NCBI RefSeq assembly: GCF_013155465.1
Contig: NZ_JABJVX010000002.1
Coordinates: 1-64,000, forward strand
Source: Alterinioella nitratireducens
GTDB taxonomy: Bacteria; Pseudomonadota; Alphaproteobacteria; Rhodobacterales; Rhodobacteraceae
DNA length: 64,000 nucleotides
Direction of reading: 5' to 3'
The notes under the pieces were generated by a model. The model was not told the DNA's origin and did not search any database. It worked only from the letters and a program-made list of their open reading frames with translations. Made by a program: the position numbers and the translations under genes. Of this stretch, positions 9,701 through 18,687 are shown in pieces. Every line of letters starts with the position of its first letter. The stretch's first letter is position 1.

Positions 9701-10836
9701 GCTTTCTCGAATACACCCAGAAATCCACGCCCTCGGGCCTGCACAAGGTCCTGTATCTCAACTGGGCGCTGATCGTCTTGATCGTCACCGTCTCCTGCAT
9801 CGGCTTCCTGATGCTCTATTCGGTCGCCGGCGGCTCCATGCGGCCCTGGGTCACGCCGCAGCTTCAGCGCTTTGTCCTCGGATTTGCCGTCCTCCTTGTC
9901 GTTGCCTTCATCCCGATCTGGTTCTGGCGCAACATGTCGGGCCTGGCCTATGGGGTCTCGGTCCTGCTGCTTCTGCTGGTCGAGGTCATGGGCTCCATCG
10001 GCATGGGCGCGCAGCGCTGGATCGACCTCGGCTTCATGCGCCTGCAACCCTCCGAGCTGACGAAGATCACCTTGGTGATGCTGCTGGCCGCCTATTACGA
10101 CTGGCTCGACCCGCGCAAGTCGTCGCGCCCCCTCTTCGTGCTGATCCCGGTGGTGCTGATCCTGGTGCCCACCTACCTGACGCTGCGCCAGCCCGATCTG
10201 GGCACCGCGATCCTGCTGCTCGTTGGCGGCGCGTCGGTGATGTTCCTCGCGGGCGTCCATTGGGCCTATTTCGCCGCCGTGATCGGGGCGGGCGTGGGGC
10301 TGGTCACGGCGGTGTTCTATTCCCGCGGCACGCCCTGGCAGCTGTTGGAGGACTACCAGTATCGCCGCATCGACACGTTCCTGGACCCCACCACCGATCC
10401 GCTCGGGGCGGGCTACAACATCACGCAGAGCCAGATCGCGCTCGGCTCGGGCGGCTGGACCGGGCGCGGCTTCATGCAGGGCACCCAGTCCAGCCTCAAT
10501 TTCCTGCCCGAGAAGCACACCGATTTCATCTTCACCACCCTGGCCGAGGAGTTCGGCTTCGTGGGCGCCATCACCCTGCTTGGCCTCTACGCGCTGATCT
10601 TGCTCTTCTGTGTCATCACCGGGCTCAAGACCAAGGACCGCTACGCATCGCTGGTCACGCTCGGCATCGCCGTCACCTTCTTCCTTTATTTCGCGATCAA
10701 CATGGCGATGGTGATGGGGCTTGCCCCCGTGGTCGGCGTGCCGCTGCCGCTGGTCAGCTATGGCGGGTCTGCGATGCTTGTGCTTCTGGTGGCCTTCGGG
10801 CTGGTGCAATCGGCCCATATCCACCGCCCCCGCTGA
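9697..10836 (+). CDS. rodA: Rod shape-determining protein RodA (SEDS glycosyltransferase)
   Basis: A 379-residue SEDS-family membrane protein with about ten helices that polymerises lipid II glycan strands during elongation, partnered by the PBP2 encoded just upstream. Typical motifs are visible: GAQRWIDLGFMRLQPSEL around residues 105-122, QPDLGTA near residue 166, and GSGGWTGRGFMQGTQ near residue 250. PLPLVSYGGSAM close to the C-terminus is the conserved SEDS end motif. It is the last elongasome gene; the next gene starts 17 bases downstream. Confidence 0.97.
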   Translation: MSFLEYTQKSTPSGLHKVLYLNWALIVLIVTVSCIGFLMLYSVAGGSMRPWVTPQLQRFVLGFAVLLVVAFIPIWFWRNMSGLAYGVSVLLLLLVEVMGSIGMGAQRWIDLGFMRLQPSELTKITLVMLLAAYYDWLDPRKSSRPLFVLIPVVLILVPTYLTLRQPDLGTAILLLVGGASVMFLAGVHWAYFAAVIGAGVGLVTAVFYSRGTPWQLLEDYQYRRIDTFLDPTTDPLGAGYNITQSQIALGSGGWTGRGFMQGTQSSLNFLPEKHTDFIFTTLAEEFGFVGAITLLGLYALILLFCVITGLKTKDRYASLVTLGIAVTFFLYFAINMAMVMGLAPVVGVPLPLVSYGGSAMLVLLVAFGLVQSAHIHRPR

Positions 10837-10853
10837 TCAGAGGGACCGCTGCC

Positions 10854-11786
10854 TTGCCCAATATCCTCTTCGCCGCCGCCCCGGACCAATGGGACGACTA
10901 CGCCCCGCACCTGCGCCGCGCCCTTGACCAGGCGGGCCTCAAGACGGCCCGCGTCGGCCCGGACATCCCCGCGGCCGATGTCGATTACATCGTCTATTCC
11001 CCCAACAGCCCGGTGCAGGATTTCTCCAGGTTTCCCCGCCTCAAGGCCGTGCTCAGCCTCTGGGCCGGGGTCGAGACCATCGTGGACAATGCGACCCTCA
11101 AGGTGCCGCTCACGCGCATGGCCGATGCCGGTCTGCGGGAAGGCATGGTGGAATGGGTCACCGGCCATGTGCTGCGCCATCACCTGGGTCTGGATACCTA
11201 CATCACCGACCAATCCGGCACCTGGCGGCCCGACGCCCCGCCGCTCGCGCGCCATCGCACGGTCGCGGTCCTTGGCCTCGGCGAACTTGGCGCGGCTTGC
11301 GCCAGGATGCTGGCGGCGCTCAACTTCAACGTCACGGGCTGGAGCCGCAGCCCCAAATCCCTGCCGGAGTTCGCCTGTCACCATGGGGCCGAGGGGCTCG
11401 ACACCTGCCTCGCCAGCGCCGAGATCGCGGTGCTGCTTCTGCCCGACACGCCCGAGACGGAAAACACCCTGAATACGCGCACGCTGGCGCTGATGCCCAG
11501 GGGCGCGGTGATCGTCAATCCGGGCCGGGGCACGCTGATCGACGATGACGCGCTCCTTGCCGCGCTCGACGCGGGGCAGATCGGGCACGCCACGCTCGAT
11601 GTCTTCCGCACCGAACCGCTGCCCAAGGACCATCCCTACTGGGCGCATCCCAGGGTCACAGTCACCCCGCATATCGCGTCGGAAACCCGCCCCGACACCG
11701 CGTCCGAGCTGATCGCCGAAAACATCGCCCGGGCCGAGGCGGATGAGCCCCTGCGCCATGTCGTCGATCGCAACCTCGGCTACTGA
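10854..11786 (+). CDS. ghrA: Glyoxylate/hydroxypyruvate reductase A-like 2-hydroxyacid dehydrogenase
   Basis: A 310-residue D-isomer-specific 2-hydroxyacid dehydrogenase of the GhrA type, reducing glyoxylate or hydroxypyruvate with NADPH. The nucleotide-binding motif LGLGELGAACARML lies near residues 138-151, the catalytic Arg-Glu-His set includes NPGRGTLID (about 221-229), and HIASETRPDT comes near the end. No ATG fits. TTG at 10854 is preceded by AGAGGGA ten bases upstream and gives LPNILFAAAPDQWDDY, the normal GhrA N-terminus. It may be read through from the mre operon, but its role is metabolic. Confidence 0.88.
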   Translation: MPNILFAAAPDQWDDYAPHLRRALDQAGLKTARVGPDIPAADVDYIVYSPNSPVQDFSRFPRLKAVLSLWAGVETIVDNATLKVPLTRMADAGLREGMVEWVTGHVLRHHLGLDTYITDQSGTWRPDAPPLARHRTVAVLGLGELGAACARMLAALNFNVTGWSRSPKSLPEFACHHGAEGLDTCLASAEIAVLLLPDTPETENTLNTRTLALMPRGAVIVNPGRGTLIDDDALLAALDAGQIGHATLDVFRTEPLPKDHPYWAHPRVTVTPHIASETRPDTASELIAENIARAEADEPLRHVVDRNLGY

Positions 11787-11802
11787 CGCCTCCGCCCTGT
11801 CA

Positions 11803-11822
11803 TCTTCTTGGCAAAAATACTC
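11803..11822. repeat. Short intergenic repeat of Rhodobacterales type
   Basis: TCTTCTTGGCAAAAATACTC lies just after the ghrA stop and resembles TCTTCTTTGTTCCGAAAATA at 46315. Both sit immediately downstream of a plus-strand gene and share the TCTTCTT start and a GAAAATA/AAAAATA core. I know similar motifs as common 3' intergenic elements of this order, but their function is unclear. They may belong to a transcription-end signal. Confidence 0.4.
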
Positions 11823-11941
11823 AAGTCCGGCGCGTCCAACCCGCACCACGTTCCGGCAGATCCACAGACCTCACCCCCCGCCCATGGCAATGCGGCGCAA
11901 GGAGGGCTCCCGAAGGGGGCCTGACGCGCGCCGCCCGCCGC

Positions 11942-12730
11942 TCAGCGCAACCTTGGAGGCTTGGACGGGTCCATCCCCGGCGCGGAACCCGGCACCGATG
12001 CGGTCCGCACCTCTGGCAGGTCAAACCGCAACCCGACGCGGGCCAGCCGCGCGCAGACCGGGTCGGCGGCGCGGAAGAAGGCCACGTCCAGCACCCCCGC
12101 CTCGATGCCGGAAAACCGCAACGCCTCGCCCACGGCCTGCGCCAGCGCGGGTTCCGCCCCGGGCACCGCATCGACCAGCGCCAGCATGTGCGAGGGCCGC
12201 CCGCCGCGATAGGTCACGCCCGCCAGATAGGCCAGTTTCGCCAATCCGCCCGCCTGCGCCAGCTTGGTATCCAGCGCCTCGATCAGCCGGTCGGGCAGGC
12301 CGGTGGGGCGCGACACCTCTTCCGGCGCTTCCGTCACCTCCTCGGGCGCGGGGCCGAGCGTCTCCGCCAGCCAGCCGACCGCCGCCTCCGGGATCAGGAT
12401 CGCCGAGGGCGCGCCGAGATTGACCGCCAGCCCCACGCCCTGCCCCGTAAGCAGCCCGGCGATATTGCGCCCCGACAGCGCCGCGTAAGGCGCGATGCGC
12501 CCCGAGAACGCCGCCAGCCGCGCCTCGCGATCGAATACCAGCACATATGTGCCGCCATCCACCGGGAAGACCTGCGGCGCGATCTCGTCATCCGTGGCCT
12601 CCTCCGCCAGCAACAGGAACAGCTCGCCATCGGCCAGCCGCTCGTAAAAGCGCATCCGCGCGGCCTCATCCTCGGGCGCGGCCTGCATCAAGGCATGGGC
12701 GCGGTCCAGCGGGGTTGTCTCGTCATCCAT
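11942..12730 (-). CDS. SseB family protein
   Basis: A 262-residue protein whose N-terminal half contains ELFLLLAEEA and VFDREARLAAFSG, typical of the SseB N-terminal domain. It was named from enhanced serine sensitivity in E. coli, and the molecular role is unclear. The C-terminal part holds a second SseB-like domain with GRPSHMLALVDAV. The start is the ATG at 12730, which shares one base with the stop of the UDG-like gene upstream (TGATG), so the two are coupled. There is no signal peptide or membrane segment, indicating a cytoplasmic protein. Confidence 0.82.
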   Translation of the reverse strand: MDDETTPLDRAHALMQAAPEDEAARMRFYERLADGELFLLLAEEATDDEIAPQVFPVDGGTYVLVFDREARLAAFSGRIAPYAALSGRNIAGLLTGQGVGLAVNLGAPSAILIPEAAVGWLAETLGPAPEEVTEAPEEVSRPTGLPDRLIEALDTKLAQAGGLAKLAYLAGVTYRGGRPSHMLALVDAVPGAEPALAQAVGEALRFSGIEAGVLDVAFFRAADPVCARLARVGLRFDLPEVRTASVPGSAPGMDPSKPPRLR

Positions 12731-13317
12731 CACAGAACCTCTTGCAGGCGGGCGCGCAGGGCGGGGACAAGCTCCGCCTCGAACCAGGGGTGTTTCTTCA
12801 GCCATGCGGTATTGCGCCAGGACGGGTGCGGCAAGGGGAAGAGGTCGGGCGCATGGTCGCGCCAGGCCGCGACCCGGTCGCTCACGCTCATGCGTCCCGG
12901 CAAGTGCCAGTTCTGCGCATAGGCCCCGACCAGCAGCGTGACCCGCAGGTCGGGCAGATGCTCCAGCACGTTGGCGCGCCAGGTCTTCGCGCAAATGGCG
13001 GGCGGCGGCAGGTCCGAGCCTTTCGCGTCATAGCCCGGAAAACAGAAGGCCATCGGCAGGATCGCGACGCGGGACCGGTCGTAGAACGTCGCCTCCTCCA
13101 CCCCCATCCAGTCGCGCAGCCGGTCGCCCGAGGGATCGGTGAAGGGCCGCCCCGAGGCATGGACCCGCGCGCCGGGGGCCTGCCCCGCCACCAGAACCCG
13201 CGCGGTCGGCGACGCCCAGAAGACCGGGCGCGGCGCATGGCCCGTCTCGGTCGCCGCAAATCGGTCGGCGCAGAGGCGGCAGGCCGCAATGTCCCTGGCA
13301 AGCGTGTCAAAGGTCAT
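12730..13317 (-). CDS. Uracil-DNA glycosylase superfamily protein
   Basis: A 195-residue member of the UDG superfamily. VLVAGQAPGARVHASGRPF (about residues 41-59) corresponds to the GEAPG-type motif 1, and PLPHPSWRNTAWLKKHPWF near residues 158-176 to the His-Pro-Ser motif 2. CRLCADRFAAT near the N-terminus is a C-x2-C pair, as in iron-sulfur UDGs. It is shorter than the usual family 4 enzyme and belongs to a little-studied subgroup, so real glycosylase activity is likely but not certain. It forms an operon with the sseB-like gene and is divergent from arsR. Confidence 0.85.
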   Translation of the reverse strand: MTFDTLARDIAACRLCADRFAATETGHAPRPVFWASPTARVLVAGQAPGARVHASGRPFTDPSGDRLRDWMGVEEATFYDRSRVAILPMAFCFPGYDAKGSDLPPPAICAKTWRANVLEHLPDLRVTLLVGAYAQNWHLPGRMSVSDRVAAWRDHAPDLFPLPHPSWRNTAWLKKHPWFEAELVPALRARLQEVL

Positions 13318-13375
13318 GAGGCCATCTGACAGCAGCCATGCAGGAATGAAAACCCGCTGGACAACACTTCTTTAT

Positions 13376-13391
13376 TTCTATAAATATAGAA
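13376..13391. promoter_or_regulatory. Palindromic candidate ArsR operator
   Basis: TTCTAT-AAAT-ATAGAA is a perfect inverted repeat three bases before the arsR ATG. It overlaps a TATAAAT element that looks like a -10 box, with TGGACA about 17 bases upstream as a possible -35. ArsR repressors bind A/T-rich imperfect palindromes over their own promoters, so this is the natural autoregulatory site. It stands out as A/T-rich in very GC-rich surroundings. Confidence 0.6.
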
Positions 13392-13393
13392 TC

Positions 13394-13732
13394 ATGGAAA
13401 TGACGCAATATCCCCCCGCCCTCACCTTTGCCGCGACGGCCTTTGCCGCGCTCGGCTCGGAACACCGCCTTGCCATCCTGCGCCGCCTCGTCCGCGCGGG
13501 GCCGGAGGGCCTTCCGATGGGCGAGCTTGGCGAAAGCGTCGGCATCACCGGCTCGGTCCTGACCCATCACCTGAAACAGCTTGTCAGCGCCGGTCTGGTG
13601 CTGCAACGCCGCGACGGGCGCCGCATTCTCTGCGCCGTCGATTACGACCAGATTCACGCCGTCTCGGATTTCCTGCTGCACGAATGTTGCCAGGATCAGG
13701 ACAGCCACGCTAGCGCGGTGCCTCATGACTGA
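13394..13732 (+). CDS. ArsR family metal(loid)-responsive repressor
   Basis: A 112-residue winged-helix regulator. FAALGSEHRLAILRRLV is the typical ArsR start of helix 1-2, GSVLTHHLKQLVSAGLV is the recognition region, and LQRRDGRRILCAVDY forms the wing. A vicinal cysteine pair (HECCQD, near residue 101) close to the C-terminus could bind a thiophilic metal or metalloid. The stop overlaps the permease start by eight bases. The palindrome just upstream suggests autorepression lifted by the effector. Confidence 0.9.
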   Translation: MEMTQYPPALTFAATAFAALGSEHRLAILRRLVRAGPEGLPMGELGESVGITGSVLTHHLKQLVSAGLVLQRRDGRRILCAVDYDQIHAVSDFLLHECCQDQDSHASAVPHD

Positions 13733-14762
13733 CCTGTCCCAATCCGCCGCGCCCCTGCGGCGGCCGTTCGCGCGCATCGACAAGGTGCTGCTGACCTGCG
13801 TGGGCATCGCGATTGCGCTCCTGCTGCTCGACCGCGCCGCGTTCTGGCCCTCGATCACCGAGGCCGCCACCAGCCTCGCCCAGACCGGCCCCTTCATCCT
13901 CTTCGCCGTCGCCGCCATCGGCGTGATGCGCGCGACCGGCTCCGAGCGGCTGATGGAAGGCGCGTTCGAGGGCCGCGAGACGCGCATGATCGTGCTTGGC
14001 GCGCTGGCAGGCGGGTTGTCGCCCTTCTGCTCCTGCGAGGTGATCCCCTTCATCGCCGCGCTTCTGGCCGCCGGGGCACCGCTTTCGGCCGTCATGGCCT
14101 TCTGGCTGGCCTCGCCCCTGATGGATCCGGCCATGTTCGCGATCACGGCGGGCGCGCTCGGCACCGACTTCGCCATTGCCAAGACCATCGGCGCCGTCGC
14201 CATCGGCCTGATGGGCGGCTTTGCCATGATGGCCCTCTCCGGCACGGCATTGCTGGCCAATCCGCTGAAGGCGCGGACGCCGTCCGGCTGCGGCTCCTGC
14301 TGCGGCGGCGAGGCGGCCAGGCCGACCCTGAAATGGGCCTTCTGGCAGGACGCGCCGCGCCGCCGTGTCTTTGCCGAGGCCGCATGGGCCAACCTGCTGT
14401 TCCTCGGCAAATGGCTCTTGCTGGCCTACCTGTTACAGGCGCTTCTGATACGCTACATCCCCGCCGAGTGGATCGGAACCACGCTTGGCGGCGACGGTAT
14501 CGGCCCGATCCTGCTTGGTGCGCTCCTCGGGGCTCCGGCCTATCTGAACGGCTATGCCGCGGTGCCGCTGATCGAGGGGCTGGTCGCCCAAGGCATGAGC
14601 CAGGGGGCCGCCATGTCCTTCGTCATCGCGGGCGGGGTCAGCAGCATCCCTGCCGCCGTGGCGGTCTGGGCACTGGTGAAACCCAAGATCTTCCTGTCCT
14701 ACCTGGGTCTGGCCATCACGGGGGCGATCCTGGCGGGACTGACCTGGGGCGCGATTGCCTGA
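13725..14762 (+). CDS. ArsP/DUF318-type metal(loid) efflux permease
   Basis: A 345-residue permease with about eight helices. SPFCSCEVIPFIAALLAAG near residue 95 is the signature of the DUF318 permease family (ArsP organoarsenical exporter, SO_0444-type copper/zinc exporters). A cytoplasmic loop with SGCGSCCGG around residue 187 is a probable soft-metal binding site and resembles the cysteine motif of the SO_0444 subgroup. It is coupled to the ArsR gene, which fits an inducible metal(loid) efflux unit. Arsenicals versus copper or zinc cannot be settled from sequence alone. Confidence 0.85.
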   Translation: MTDLSQSAAPLRRPFARIDKVLLTCVGIAIALLLLDRAAFWPSITEAATSLAQTGPFILFAVAAIGVMRATGSERLMEGAFEGRETRMIVLGALAGGLSPFCSCEVIPFIAALLAAGAPLSAVMAFWLASPLMDPAMFAITAGALGTDFAIAKTIGAVAIGLMGGFAMMALSGTALLANPLKARTPSGCGSCCGGEAARPTLKWAFWQDAPRRRVFAEAAWANLLFLGKWLLLAYLLQALLIRYIPAEWIGTTLGGDGIGPILLGALLGAPAYLNGYAAVPLIEGLVAQGMSQGAAMSFVIAGGVSSIPAAVAVWALVKPKIFLSYLGLAITGAILAGLTWGAIA

Positions 14763-14780
14763 CCTGAAAAAAGGCTTCTA

Positions 14781-14883
14781 CGGATAAACCCGAACAATCC
14801 GGCGAATTCGTCCGAATAACAAGGCATTGCCCATCAACCGGGCAATGCCTCCCCCAACAGCCGGACAAAAAGTTGCATTGTCC
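14781..14883 (+). promoter_or_regulatory. Structured 5' leader of nhaA, candidate cation-sensing RNA
   Basis: Three stems lie in a row ahead of nhaA: CGGAT (14781-14785) / ATCCG (14797-14801), an 11-bp perfect stem AGGCATTGCCC (14822-14832) / GGGCAATGCCT (14840-14850), and GGACA (14863-14867) / TGTCC (14879-14883). Known nhaA-I and nhaA-II RNA motifs precede nhaA genes and have been described as lithium riboswitches. I cannot check the consensus here, so the class is a suggestion. The stems themselves are seen directly. Confidence 0.4.
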
Positions 14884-14935
14884 CGCCCCGCCCCATCCGG
14901 TATCTGATCTCGAAGGAAAAATGCGGAGGGGCCAC

Positions 14936-16198
14936 ATGTATCGCGTCTGGAATTTTGTCACCAATTATTCGCTGTTTCTGATCGGCGGCGCGATTATTGC
15001 CCTGATCTGGGCCAACCTGAACCCGGACAGTTACCACTATTTCGTCGATTACGCCATCGTCGACGATTTCTTCATCGGCTACCTGCATGAGGACGAGAAC
15101 GGCAATCTGATACGCACCCTGACGCTGCATTACCTGGTCAATGACGTGCTCATGGCGCTGTTCTTCGCCATCGCCGCGAAAGAGGTGTGGGAGGCCGTGA
15201 TCCTCAAGAACGGCTCCCTGCGCGGCAAGAAGGCCGCGACGCCGCTTTTCGCCACCGCGGGCGGCATGTTCGGCCCGATCGCCGTCTATCTGGGCCTCGC
15301 CGCCGTCATGGGATCCGAGACCTACAGCGCCGTGGCCAACGGGTGGGCGATCCCCACCGCCACCGACATCGCCTTTTCCTACCTCGTGGGCCGCATGGTC
15401 TTTGGCGCGGGCCACCCGGCGGTGCGCTTCCTGCTGCTTCTTGCGATTGCCGATGACGCGGCGGGCCTTCTGATCCTGGCCATTTTCTATCCCTCGGCCG
15501 AGCTTGCGCCGGAATGGCTGCTGCTCAGCCTCGGGGCCTCGGTCGGTGCCTTCATCCTGTTCAACTGGCTGCCCCGCCGGCTGGACAGGGGCGACCAGCT
15601 GCGCACCCGGTCGACCTTCGTGCGCAAGACCTTCAGCTTCTGGCCCTATGCCGTCGCGGGCTGCCTGTCCTGGTATGGCTTCCAGGAAAGCGGGCTGCAC
15701 CCGGCGCTTGGCCTTCTGCCCATCGTCCCCGCCATCCCCCATGCCGACCGCGCCTTCGGCTTCTTCGCCGATGCCGAGCGTCACCTGCATGACCTGCTGA
15801 ACCAGATGGAACACGCGCTGAAATACCCGGTCGAGATCATCCTGGGCCTTTTCGGCCTGCTCAACGCCGGGGTGGAGTTCTCGTCCATGGGCCCCGCGAC
15901 CTGGCTGGTTCTGGCCGGGCTGATCATCGGCAAGCCCATCGGTATCCTCCTCTTCGGCTGGGTCGCGGCGAAACCGCTTGGCCTGGGTATCCCCGAGGGG
16001 ATGCGCATCATCGACCTTGTGGTGATCGGCTTTGTCGCCGCCATCGGCTTTACCGTCTCGCTCTTCGTGGCCTCGGTCGCGTTCGATGCCGGGCCGGTGC
16101 AGGACGCCGCCAAGATGGGCGCGCTGTTCAGCTTCTTCGCCGCCGTGCTGTCCTTCATCGCGGGCAAGGTGCTGATGGTCGAGAAGCAGGAGAACTGA
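14936..16198 (+). CDS. nhaA: Na+/H+ antiporter NhaA
   Basis: A 420-residue inner-membrane antiporter that exports Na+ or Li+ in exchange for protons. About twelve helices are visible. LLLLAIADDAAGLLILAIFY near residues 163-182 holds the essential Asp-Asp pair, GGMFGPIAVYLGLA and IPTATDIAFSYL match NhaA helices IV, and AIGFTVSLFVASVAF comes near the C-terminus. I prefer the ATG at 14936, with GGAGGGG about six bases upstream; an ATG at 14921 would add five residues. A structured leader and a downstream terminator suggest a single-gene unit. Confidence 0.95.
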   Translation: MYRVWNFVTNYSLFLIGGAIIALIWANLNPDSYHYFVDYAIVDDFFIGYLHEDENGNLIRTLTLHYLVNDVLMALFFAIAAKEVWEAVILKNGSLRGKKAATPLFATAGGMFGPIAVYLGLAAVMGSETYSAVANGWAIPTATDIAFSYLVGRMVFGAGHPAVRFLLLLAIADDAAGLLILAIFYPSAELAPEWLLLSLGASVGAFILFNWLPRRLDRGDQLRTRSTFVRKTFSFWPYAVAGCLSWYGFQESGLHPALGLLPIVPAIPHADRAFGFFADAERHLHDLLNQMEHALKYPVEIILGLFGLLNAGVEFSSMGPATWLVLAGLIIGKPIGILLFGWVAAKPLGLGIPEGMRIIDLVVIGFVAAIGFTVSLFVASVAFDAGPVQDAAKMGALFSFFAAVLSFIAGKVLMVEKQEN

Positions 16199-16221
16199 GG
16201 CGTCGGCGCCTCACCGCATAC

Positions 16222-16257
16222 CGGCCCCGGCGACTCCTTCGCCGGGGCCGTTCATTT
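16222..16257 (+). terminator. Intrinsic terminator after nhaA
   Basis: CGGCCCCGGCGA (16222-16233) pairs perfectly with TCGCCGGGGCCG (16239-16250) across a five-base loop and is followed by TTCATTT. The 12-bp GC stem lies 24 bases after the nhaA stop, which ends that unit. Confidence 0.85.
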
Positions 16258-16420
16258 ATGGGACAAATGTGCCGATTTGCCGCCCCGTCACCACGATGGC
16301 GCTAGGAAATTGCGCCGATACTGGACATAATCGCGCCCAATTGATGCGATACATCACATGTTCATAAGCTCTGCGCTAAGAAAGACAGGGCACGGATGTG
16401 GCAGCAGCATAGGGCAACGG

Positions 16421-17080
16421 ATGCTCGAATTTCGGAACGTCTCCAAGTCCTTCTGGACGGGCACGCAGCGCAAGGTGATCCTTGATCGCGCCTCGTTCCG
16501 CGTGGAGATCGGGCAATCGCTCGGCATCCTGGCCCCCAACGGCACCGGCAAGACGACCGTGATCAACATGATGGCGGGGCTCGAAAAGCCCGATGAGGGC
16601 GAGATCGTGCGCAACTGCCGCATCTCCTTCCCGCTCGGCTTCATGGGCGGCGTGATCAGCAAGCTGTCGGCCACCGAAAACGCCCGCTATATCGCGCAGC
16701 TCTACGGGCTGGACCCCGACTATATCGAGGCGTTCTGCCGCTGGCTCTGTGACCTTGAGGAATATTTCGACCGCCCCCTCGGCACCTACAGTTCCGGCAT
16801 GAAGGCGCGGTTCCAGTTCTCGCTGATGCTGGCGCTGGAGTTCGACATCTACCTGATCGACGAGGGGATGCCGCGCACCACGGATGCCGAGTTCAACCGC
16901 AAGGCGGGCAGCATCCTGGCCGACCGGCTGACCACATCCACCGTGATCATCGTGTCGCACCAGGCAAAGACGCTGGAGAAATTCGCCAACAAGGCCGCCG
17001 TCCTGAAGGATGGCCAGTTCTACCAGTTCGACACGCTCGAAGAGGCAAAGAGGCTCTATGACTATGAAACCCAAGGGTAA
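16421..17080 (+). CDS. kpsT: Capsule polysaccharide export ABC transporter ATP-binding protein (KpsT type)
   Basis: A 219-residue ATPase with APNGTGKTTVINMMAGL (Walker A, about residues 39-55), TYSSGMKARFQFS (signature, about 127-139) and FDIYLIDEGMPRTTD (Walker B region). The short length and MLEFRNVSKSFWTG start are those of KpsT/Wzt ATPases that drive export of group 2 type capsules. The ATG at 16421 begins the homologous region; in-frame sequence upstream is not conserved. No KpsM permease gene lies beside it, which is unusual. The next gene encodes the KpsE-type partner and starts within this gene. Confidence 0.9.
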   Translation: MLEFRNVSKSFWTGTQRKVILDRASFRVEIGQSLGILAPNGTGKTTVINMMAGLEKPDEGEIVRNCRISFPLGFMGGVISKLSATENARYIAQLYGLDPDYIEAFCRWLCDLEEYFDRPLGTYSSGMKARFQFSLMLALEFDIYLIDEGMPRTTDAEFNRKAGSILADRLTTSTVIIVSHQAKTLEKFANKAAVLKDGQFYQFDTLEEAKRLYDYETQG

Positions 17081-18683
17081 GAAGTTCCGCATCCGGCGCA
17101 CCGGCGCGGCACCCGGATCGGCGGCCTCCCCGGCGGGGGCCACTGACGGGGACGCGCAGGACAGCGAGGACGGCTTCGGCGGCGGGGCCTTTCCAGGCGC
17201 GGCCGCGGCCCAGGACCAGCAACCGCCGCGCACCCTCTCGATCGAGGAGGAGCTTGCCGCCATCCGCCAGGAAGGGCTGACCGGGCGGCAATTGCGCATG
17301 GCCCGGCGCACGGCGCAGAAACACGGGCTGCAACCGGCCTCGGATTTCGATGCGGTGCGCCTGTTGCGGCGTCAGGGGATCGACCCGTTCGAACGTTCCA
17401 ACATGCTGGAACTGGTGGTCAATGAGGGTCAGAAAAGCGCGCAGGCGCGCCTGCCCGCCACGGTACGCCACCCCTCCTCGCAGGTGCCCGCCACGGCCCC
17501 CGCCGGACCGCCCCCCACGATAGACGAGGCGACGCGCGCGCAGGAGATTCTGCGGATGCAGCGCGACATCGCCGCCCGCCGCCGCAAGCGCCTGATCCTT
17601 CTGGCCGCCCGGCTTCTGGTCTTTGTCCTGCTGCCGACCGCAGGTGTCGGGTATTATTTCTACAACGTGGCCACACCCTTCTACGCGGCCAATTCCGAGT
17701 TCCAGATCCAGAAGGCCGAAGCCTCCAGCCCCGCCGGCGGCCTTGCGGGCCTCTTCGGCGGCACGACCTTCGCCACGGTCCAGGATTCCATCGCGGTGCA
17801 GAGCTTCCTTGAAAGCCGCGAGGCGATGCAGCTGGTCGATGAGGAACTGGGCCTGCGGGACCATTTCTCCTCCCCCGACATCGACCCGCTGAACCGCCTG
17901 GCCCCCGACGCCACCGAGGAAGACCTCTACGATCTCTATTCGCGCAACCTGACCATCGGCTACGACCCGACCGAGGGGCTGATCCGGATGGAGGTGGTCT
18001 CGGCCGATCCCGAGCTGTCCGAACGCTTCTCGCAGGCCCTGATCCGCCATGCCGAGTCTCGCGTCGACCAGATGGCGCAACGCCTGCGCGGCGACCAGAT
18101 GGCGGGCGCGCGCGAAAGCTATGAGGAAGCCGAGGCCAACATGATGGCGGCGCAACAACGTGTCGTCGCGCTTCAGGAACAATCCGGCGTGCTCAGCTCC
18201 GAGGCCGAGGTCGGCGCGCTGTTCAACCAGATCTCCACCTTCGAAATCCAGGCGCAACAGGAACGCCTGCGCCTCGCTGAACTGCAATCGGTCCAGCGCC
18301 CGAACCAGGCCCAGGTCGAGGTGGCGGAACGCAATATCCAGCGGCTCGAGGCCCTGATCGCCGAATTGCGCGCCTCGATGACCGACGGGCAGTCCGATGA
18401 TGCCTCGCTGGCGCAGATTTCCGCCCAACTGGTGGTGGCGCAGGCCGATCTGCAAACCCGGCAGTTGATGCTGGCGCAGGCGTTGCAGGCGCTGGAGGCA
18501 TCGCGGCTCGAGGCCAGCCGCCAGTCGCTCTACCTGACCGTCAGCGTCAATCCCGTCGCCACGGATGAGGCCGCCTATCCCCGCAAGCTGGAGAACACCC
18601 TGCTTGCCTTCCTGGTCTTTTCTGGCATTTACCTGATGGTGTCGATGACGGCATCCATCCTTCGTGAACAGGTTTCTGCGTGA
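17064..18683 (+). CDS. KpsE-type capsule export inner-membrane protein with long cytoplasmic N-terminus
   Basis: A 539-residue protein. Residues 1-175 are hydrophilic, rich in Ala, Gly, Pro and Arg, and predicted cytoplasmic. A membrane helix follows near 176-199, then a periplasmic domain with long coiled-coil stretches (about 340-490) and a second helix near 515-533. That is the Wzz/KpsE polysaccharide co-polymerase layout, but E. coli KpsE is much shorter and starts near its first helix. The extension includes [18 protein letters not shown], also seen in Rhodobacterales homologues. The start is ATG 17064, ten bases after AGAGG; ATG 17058 is possible. It overlaps kpsT. Confidence 0.82.
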   Translation: MKPKGKKFRIRRTGAAPGSAASPAGATDGDAQDSEDGFGGGAFPGAAAAQDQQPPRTLSIEEELAAIRQEGLTGRQLRMARRTAQKHGLQPASDFDAVRLLRRQGIDPFERSNMLELVVNEGQKSAQARLPATVRHPSSQVPATAPAGPPPTIDEATRAQEILRMQRDIAARRRKRLILLAARLLVFVLLPTAGVGYYFYNVATPFYAANSEFQIQKAEASSPAGGLAGLFGGTTFATVQDSIAVQSFLESREAMQLVDEELGLRDHFSSPDIDPLNRLAPDATEEDLYDLYSRNLTIGYDPTEGLIRMEVVSADPELSERFSQALIRHAESRVDQMAQRLRGDQMAGARESYEEAEANMMAAQQRVVALQEQSGVLSSEAEVGALFNQISTFEIQAQQERLRLAELQSVQRPNQAQVEVAERNIQRLEALIAELRASMTDGQSDDASLAQISAQLVVAQADLQTRQLMLAQALQALEASRLEASRQSLYLTVSVNPVATDEAAYPRKLENTLLAFLVFSGIYLMVSMTASILREQVSA

Positions 18684-18687
18684 CGAT

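Noticed and set aside
9198-10853. Extension of the ghrA frame over rodA
   Set aside because: The frame is open by chance through mrdA and rodA. The homologous N-terminus starts at the TTG at 10854.
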